Positions 60,321 to 64,000 of a DNA stretch of 64,000 nucleotides are shown here, in pieces. The notes under the pieces are model-generated. The model was not told the DNA's origin, searched no databases, and saw only the letters and a program-made list of their open reading frames with translations. The position numbers and the translations under genes are program-made. Where the stretch lies: the NCBI RefSeq assembly GCF_900111765.1, contig NZ_FOIB01000014.1, positions 1 to 64,000 on the forward strand. The letters run 5' to 3'. Every line of letters starts with the position of its first letter. The first letter of the stretch is position 1. This stretch comes from Myxococcus fulvus. GTDB taxonomy: Bacteria; Myxococcota; Myxococcia; Myxococcales; Myxococcaceae.

Positions 60321-61127
60321 TCACCGCACGCCCGTCACCACCACCGCGTCCGTCGTTTCCGTCACGGTGAACTTCTTGAGGGGCAAGGTCGCGGGCCCCT
60401 TCGTGACGTCACCCTGCAGCGTGAAGGTCGAGTTGTGGCAGAAGCAGATGTAGTCCTGCTCGGCCTGACGCGCGGACACCTCGCAGGCCTGGTGCGTGCA
60501 CAGCGCGTCCACCGCGGTCAGCGAGCCATCCGTGGCGCGGGAGATGAAGATCTTCTTCCCGTAGCCGCCAGGGACGCCCTCCACGAAGCTGCCGTTGTCC
60601 TTGAGCGTGGGGAACTGCGTGAAGGGCAGCCGCACCTCGCCGTCCACCGCCGAGGGGAAGCCGCCCTGACCCGCGCGCAGCTCGATGGTCAGCTCGCGGT
60701 TGCCCGGGTTGTACGTGGAGGCGAACTTGCGCAGGCCCACCGTGGCCGGCCGCTGCGTCACCGCGCCGTCGATGGGGTTGAACTTGGACAGGTGGCACGG
60801 GCACACCACCTCGCGCCCGTCGAAGCCGAGCGGGCACGCGGCGTGGGTGCACAGGTTGGACAGCACGGAGAAGGTGTCCTGCCCGGAGTGCGTCACCAGC
60901 AGGTCCGTCTCCTCGCCCGCCACGCGCAGGGTAATCGCGCCGCCCACGCGCTCCAGGTCCGGATAGCGGGAGACCTGCAGCGTCACCACGCCCGCGTCGC
61001 TGGCCGTCACGTCCGTCACCGGCGCCGGGTCGATGTCCGGCGCGCAGCCCGGCAGCGCCGTCGCCGCCGCGCCCGCCGCGCTCGTTCCGAGAATGCCCTT
61101 CAGGAAGCCACGTCGCGACGTGCTCAC
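60321..61127 (-). CDS. Tandem Rieske [2Fe-2S] Tat lipoprotein
   Basis: A 268-residue exported protein with a twin-arginine signal (SRRGFLKG) ending at ALPGC, a lipobox. It carries two Rieske-type Fe-S sites in one chain: CTHAACPLGF with CPCHLSKF (domain 1), and CTHQACEVSA with CFCHNSTF (domain 2). Each has the two Cys/His pairs of a CxH...CxxH cluster. The tandem arrangement suggests two clusters in one envelope electron carrier. ATG overlaps the YceI stop. Downstream of a b561-like protein and YceI in one operon. Confidence 0.93.
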   Translation of the reverse strand: MSTSRRGFLKGILGTSAAGAAATALPGCAPDIDPAPVTDVTASDAGVVTLQVSRYPDLERVGGAITLRVAGEETDLLVTHSGQDTFSVLSNLCTHAACPLGFDGREVVCPCHLSKFNPIDGAVTQRPATVGLRKFASTYNPGNRELTIELRAGQGGFPSAVDGEVRLPFTQFPTLKDNGSFVEGVPGGYGKKIFISRATDGSLTAVDALCTHQACEVSARQAEQDYICFCHNSTFTLQGDVTKGPATLPLKKFTVTETTDAVVVTGVR

Positions 61128-61702
61128 GTCCCCTCCACCACGAAGACCAGCTTGGGCTCCAGCACCAGCTTGTCGTCCACCTTCACCATGAGCAGCGACG
61201 GGCGCTCCAGCTTGAACTGCTCCAGGCTGATGGTGAACGAGCCCTCCGTCGTCACCTCCGTGGCGGACTTGAACAGCACCGTCACCGGCACCTCCACGCC
61301 CTGCTTCTCACCGTGGAAGAGCAGCTGCCCCTTGAGCGTCACCTGCACCTTCGAGGGGAACGTCGCGGGCAGCTTCACGCCCGTCGCCACGCCCTTGAAG
61401 TCGACGATGGGGTGCTTGGCCACCTCCGTCACCTCCCACATGTGCTGGTCGCGGTTGGCGTTGCCGGAGTCGAAGTCCTTGATGTTGGCGCGCACGGCCA
61501 CCTGCAGCGTGCCGTCCGCCTTCAGCAGGGCCTTGCCGTCGCTGGGCTTCGCGGTGCCAACCACCTCGTGCGCGGGGTGGTGCAGCTTGTAGGTGAGGGT
61601 GCTGGCGTCCTTCTTGAGCGCATACGTCTTGGTCCCACCCTGGGCCAGGGCGGGCACGGAGAGCAGCAGGGTGGTGAGCAGCGCGAGTCGTCGAACAATC
61701 AT
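61124..61702 (-). CDS. YceI-family periplasmic protein
   Basis: A 192-residue exported protein (signal ending VPALA-QG). The YceI fold features are STLTYKLHHPAHEVVGTA near the start, DSGNANRDQHMWE, and the ending with KLERPSLLMVKVDDKLVLEPKLVF. YceI proteins are lipocalin-like and bind polyprenyl chains or quinones; they are often encoded beside b561-type cytochromes, as here. GGAG precedes the ATG. It overlaps the Rieske gene by four bases. Confidence 0.93.
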   Translation of the reverse strand: MIVRRLALLTTLLLSVPALAQGGTKTYALKKDASTLTYKLHHPAHEVVGTAKPSDGKALLKADGTLQVAVRANIKDFDSGNANRDQHMWEVTEVAKHPIVDFKGVATGVKLPATFPSKVQVTLKGQLLFHGEKQGVEVPVTVLFKSATEVTTEGSFTISLEQFKLERPSLLMVKVDDKLVLEPKLVFVVEGT

Positions 61703-61764
61703 GTCCGTCTCCAGGAAATGCAGAGGTCGTCCCTCCGAGGCCAACGGCGCTCGGGGGGAAAGAT

Positions 61765-62424
61765 TCAGAAGAAGAGGGTGAAGATGCCGGCCGTGACGGC
61801 CCCGAGCGTGACGTAGCCGGAGACCTGGTGCGCGGTGGCCATGTCCGTCTCCGACAGCCTGCCGAAGCGGTCCGTGGCCATGATGCCGAGGATGATCTGC
61901 GCGATCATCCCCGCGGTGGCCAGGGACATGAAGAGCTTGTGGAAGGAGATGGTGTCCCACTCGGCGTTCTCCTTCTCGAAGGGCTCCGGGGCCAACAGGC
62001 CCAACAGGCCCACCGAGGCGAAGACCACGGAGGTCCCCACGGCGAAGCCGCGGTGGAGCCCCAGCAGGTTGCGGTCATCCCCGCCGCCACGGAACGAGTC
62101 GTTGAACTGGAGCTGGCCAATCACCGTGGTGGTGACCAGGCCCGCGGCCAGCGCGAAGCCCAGGCCCTGGTGCAGCTTGAGCATGGTGCGGCGCCGGTCC
62201 AGGCGCTTCTGCAGCTCCGGGTCCACCTGGGCGGCGGCGACGTCCTCGGCGGGCTCCAGGAGGTCGAAGTCCAGCGAGGGGTCCTCGGCCGGAGGGGCCT
62301 GCTCCTCGGCGGGGGCCTGCTTCGTGGGCGCGTCCTTGGCGGGCGGCGACTTCTTCTGTTGGGCCTGGGCGGTGGTGGTGGACAGCAGCGACAGGATGAC
62401 GAGGACGGCGGCGAGGCGGTTCAT
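61765..62424 (-). CDS. Membrane protein, b561-like
   Basis: A 219-residue protein. A signal-like N-terminus (AVLVILSLLSTTTAQAQ) and an acidic, Pro-rich stretch (PPAEDPSLDFDLLEPAEDV) precede four or five hydrophobic helices containing regularly placed His: TMLKLHQGLGF, LGLHRGFAVG, SFHKLFMSL and TAHQVSGYVTLG. Four such His in helices match a haem-b561-like bundle. The ATG at 62424 begins the signal; the frame upstream is non-coding. First of the b561/YceI/Rieske operon; 62 bp separate it from YceI. Confidence 0.8.
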   Translation of the reverse strand: MNRLAAVLVILSLLSTTTAQAQQKKSPPAKDAPTKQAPAEEQAPPAEDPSLDFDLLEPAEDVAAAQVDPELQKRLDRRRTMLKLHQGLGFALAAGLVTTTVIGQLQFNDSFRGGGDDRNLLGLHRGFAVGTSVVFASVGLLGLLAPEPFEKENAEWDTISFHKLFMSLATAGMIAQIILGIMATDRFGRLSETDMATAHQVSGYVTLGAVTAGIFTLFF

Positions 62425-62918
62425 CAGTGGGTATCCGTGAGGGGCTCGTGGCGGAGGGGCGGACAGGTGCGGCAGGGGTGCCGGGGGCCTGCTTCCATCA
62501 TGCCGGCGTGATTCACGAAGAACCCGGAACCGATTGCAAAGTCGCCGCAACGGGGACCGGCCAGGGGTTTCGTGGACGCGATGGTGGAAGGCGAGAGGCG
62601 GCCGGAGACGGCCTGCATGAGGGGACCCGAACGAAACCTCCCAACCAGGTGATGACCCCGGAAGCATGACTCCGAGGCCCAGGGGCGACGGTAGCGCCAC
62701 ACTCCGCGTTGCGGAAGCCGCATGAGCGGGCGCCGACTCTGTCCGACAGCCACCTTCCTCCGGGCTCGGGGTCGGAAGACCCCGGCCGGTGTGTTCACTG
62801 CCCGCGCGGGGGACTGACGGGCGCCCGACAATCATCCGCCCGGGGCCGGAAATCCGGCTCCGGATGCGTTTCAGTGGTGGCAGCCCGGGGTGTCACCTGC
62901 GCCATCGGGCAGCCGCGC
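62425..62918. other. Divergent intergenic region
   Basis: About 490 bp between the b561-like gene and the GAF protein. It holds a hairpin CGGGGTC-GGAA-GACCCCG (62767-62784) with a GNRA-type loop. No gene or convincing riboswitch pattern is visible. Confidence 0.5.
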
Positions 62919-64000
62919 ATGGAGAAGCATTCGTCCGTCAGCCTCCGCTTGCCCCCTCCCGACGAGGGCCCGGGTCCCGGAGTGGAACTGCTGGCGGAGA
63001 GCCGCCGCGCTCGCGCCAGCGCCGAGCTCGCCAGCGCGCGCATGCGAAGTCTGCAGTCGCTCACGCTCGCCCTCTCCGGCGCCCTCACCTCCGAGGACGT
63101 CGCCCGCGCCGTCGTCGTGGAGGCCGTGCGCACCCTGGAGGCCCAGACCGGCGGCCTCTACTTGCTGGACGCCCGGGGCTCCACCCTGGAGCTGGTCCAC
63201 AGCGTGCGCTGTCCCCCGGCCATCGAGGCCGCCTTCACCCACGTCCCCCTGGGCGCCGACGTCCCCGTCGCCGAGTCCGTGCGCACCCGCGCGCCCCTGT
63301 GGCTGTCCGACTTCGCCACCCTGGCCGAGCGCTTCCCCGTCGCGGCCGTCCCCGCCCGCCCCGAGCACGGAGACCTGTCCATCGCGTGCCTGCCCCTCAT
63401 CGCCCGAGACAGGACGGTGGGCTGCCTCACGTTCATCTGGGGCCGCGCGCACGACTTCGACGAGGAGGAGCGCGCCTTCATCGACATGCTGGCCCAGCAG
63501 GCCACCATGGCCCTGGAGCGGGCCCGGCTGCTCGCCGCCGAGCGCAGCCAGGTGGAGCGCGTGGGACTGCTCCAGCACGCCACCGCCATGCTCGCCACGT
63601 CGCTGGACCTGGGCCACACCCTGCGCGGTGTCGCCCTGGGCCTGGTCCCCACCCTGGGCGACTTCTGCATCATCGACGTGATGGGGCCGGACCACGAGGT
63701 GCGCCGCACCTTCCACGCCGCCACCCCCGAGTGCGCCGGCCTGCTCGCCGCCAGCCACTGGCGCCCCCCGGAGCGCCCCGGCACGCCCATCTGCGCGCTC
63801 GCCAGCGGCCAGCCCGTCTTCGCCCCCCAGGTCGACGCGGGCTGGGTGGAGGCCACCGCGTGCGGGCCGGAGACGCTCGCCCTGCTGCGCACCCTGGCCC
63901 CCACGTCCTGGCTGTCCGTGCCGCTGGACACCCCCGAGGGCGTGCTCGGCGCCCTCACGCTGGGCCACTGCCTGTCCGGCCGTCACCACACGGTGGAGGA
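62919..64000 (+). CDS. GAF-GAF sensor protein, truncated by the window
   Basis: The frame is open from ATG 62919 to the right edge (360 codons seen, no stop). After a helical start with RARASAELASARMRSLQSLTLALSGALTSEDVARAVV, a first GAF domain (about residues 45-205) contains GGLYLLDARGSTLELVHS and DLSIACLPLIARDRTVGCL; a linker helix LLAAERSQVERVGLLQHATAML follows, then a second GAF-like domain from about 220. This layout usually precedes a histidine kinase, so the missing C-terminus is likely HisKA-HATPase, not shown here. No good Shine-Dalgarno is visible. Confidence 0.85.
   Translation, partial: MEKHSSVSLRLPPPDEGPGPGVELLAESRRARASAELASARMRSLQSLTLALSGALTSEDVARAVVVEAVRTLEAQTGGLYLLDARGSTLELVHSVRCPPAIEAAFTHVPLGADVPVAESVRTRAPLWLSDFATLAERFPVAAVPARPEHGDLSIACLPLIARDRTVGCLTFIWGRAHDFDEEERAFIDMLAQQATMALERARLLAAERSQVERVGLLQHATAMLATSLDLGHTLRGVALGLVPTLGDFCIIDVMGPDHEVRRTFHAATPECAGLLAASHWRPPERPGTPICALASGQPVFAPQVDAGWVEATACGPETLALLRTLAPTSWLSVPLDTPEGVLGALTLGHCLSGRHHTVE

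Noticed and set aside
62425..62918. A riboswitch before the GAF gene
   Set aside because: No cobalamin, TPP or c-di-GMP riboswitch core could be matched; only a simple GNRA-type hairpin is present.
1..64000. tRNA, tmRNA, RNase P or SRP RNA genes
   Set aside because: I found no cloverleaf-like sequence, GGTTC-type T arm or other conserved RNA core inside the window; the rRNA inferred on the left lies outside it.
1..64000. Insertion sequences or prophage
   Set aside because: No transposase, integrase or phage structural gene was seen, and no matching terminal repeats with target duplications.

Overview
The window looks like chromosomal DNA from a myxobacterium, most likely Myxococcaceae (Myxococcus or a close relative). 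The grounds are very GC-rich, strongly third-position-biased genes, a TIGR02265-type gene (a family I know mainly from Myxococcus xanthus and relatives), a dense load of two-component and Ser/Thr kinase genes, many secreted hydrolases and Asp/Ala/Gly-rich lipoproteins. Family names come from recognised motifs; no database search was possible.

Layout. 1-620: three or four tandem promoters and a boxB/boxA-like leader on the minus strand, reading off the left edge, probably into an rRNA operon. 621-5339: def, an NTF2-like protein, a MarR regulator coupled to a small conserved gene, a secreted protein, a TIGR02265 protein and a KAS III-like enzyme. 5849-12141: MASE1 histidine kinase, a Gly-rich protein ending in an SSB-like tip, a Zn-finger basic protein, a small unlisted lipoprotein (9414-9578), and a MoxR/VWA pair. 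12347-18680 (minus): a tight five-gene cluster of trypsin-like protease, unknown protein, isoprenoid-synthase-like protein, multi-pass PDZ-like sensor kinase and NtrC-type regulator. Its upstream half is AT-richer than its surroundings. Divergent from it are a small beta-rich protein and a putative outer-membrane protein. 21099-23159: transketolase, followed by three hairpins with one shared loop.

23836-29221: a four-repeat EF-hand-like protein preceded by a sigma-54-like promoter and three perfect dyads, then truB, a flavin monooxygenase and an AAA ATPase with a decayed copy of its 3' end beside it. 29530-43031: a secretome region with two paralogous LVIVD lipoproteins, an S37-like peptidase lacking its expected Ser, a fungalysin, an S9 peptidase, LysR and AraC regulators and a thioredoxin-reductase-like enzyme. 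43038-48000: a four-base-overlapped phosphorelay (CheY-like, hybrid kinase, REC-Hpt-REC-REC-GGDEF). 48141-53872: two XRE paralogs, an intact Ser/Thr kinase, a kinase with an altered DFG motif, and two zinc-ribbon membrane paralogs.

54008-57368: small proteins, a 57-residue GG-leader peptide with a Ser/Thr/Cys-rich core (possible RiPP precursor), and a CBS protein with a long disordered repeat region. 57390-60142: Kelch-like lipoprotein operon. 60321-62424: a b561-like membrane protein, a YceI protein and a tandem-Rieske Tat lipoprotein in one operon, suggesting envelope electron or quinone chemistry. 62919 to the right edge: a GAF-GAF protein, truncated by the window.

The strongest candidates for something undescribed are the 12.3-18.7 kb protease/isoprenoid-synthase/sensor-kinase cluster, the SSB-tip protein, the dyad-controlled repeat protein at 23.8-25.5 kb, and the GG-leader peptide at 55.4 kb.
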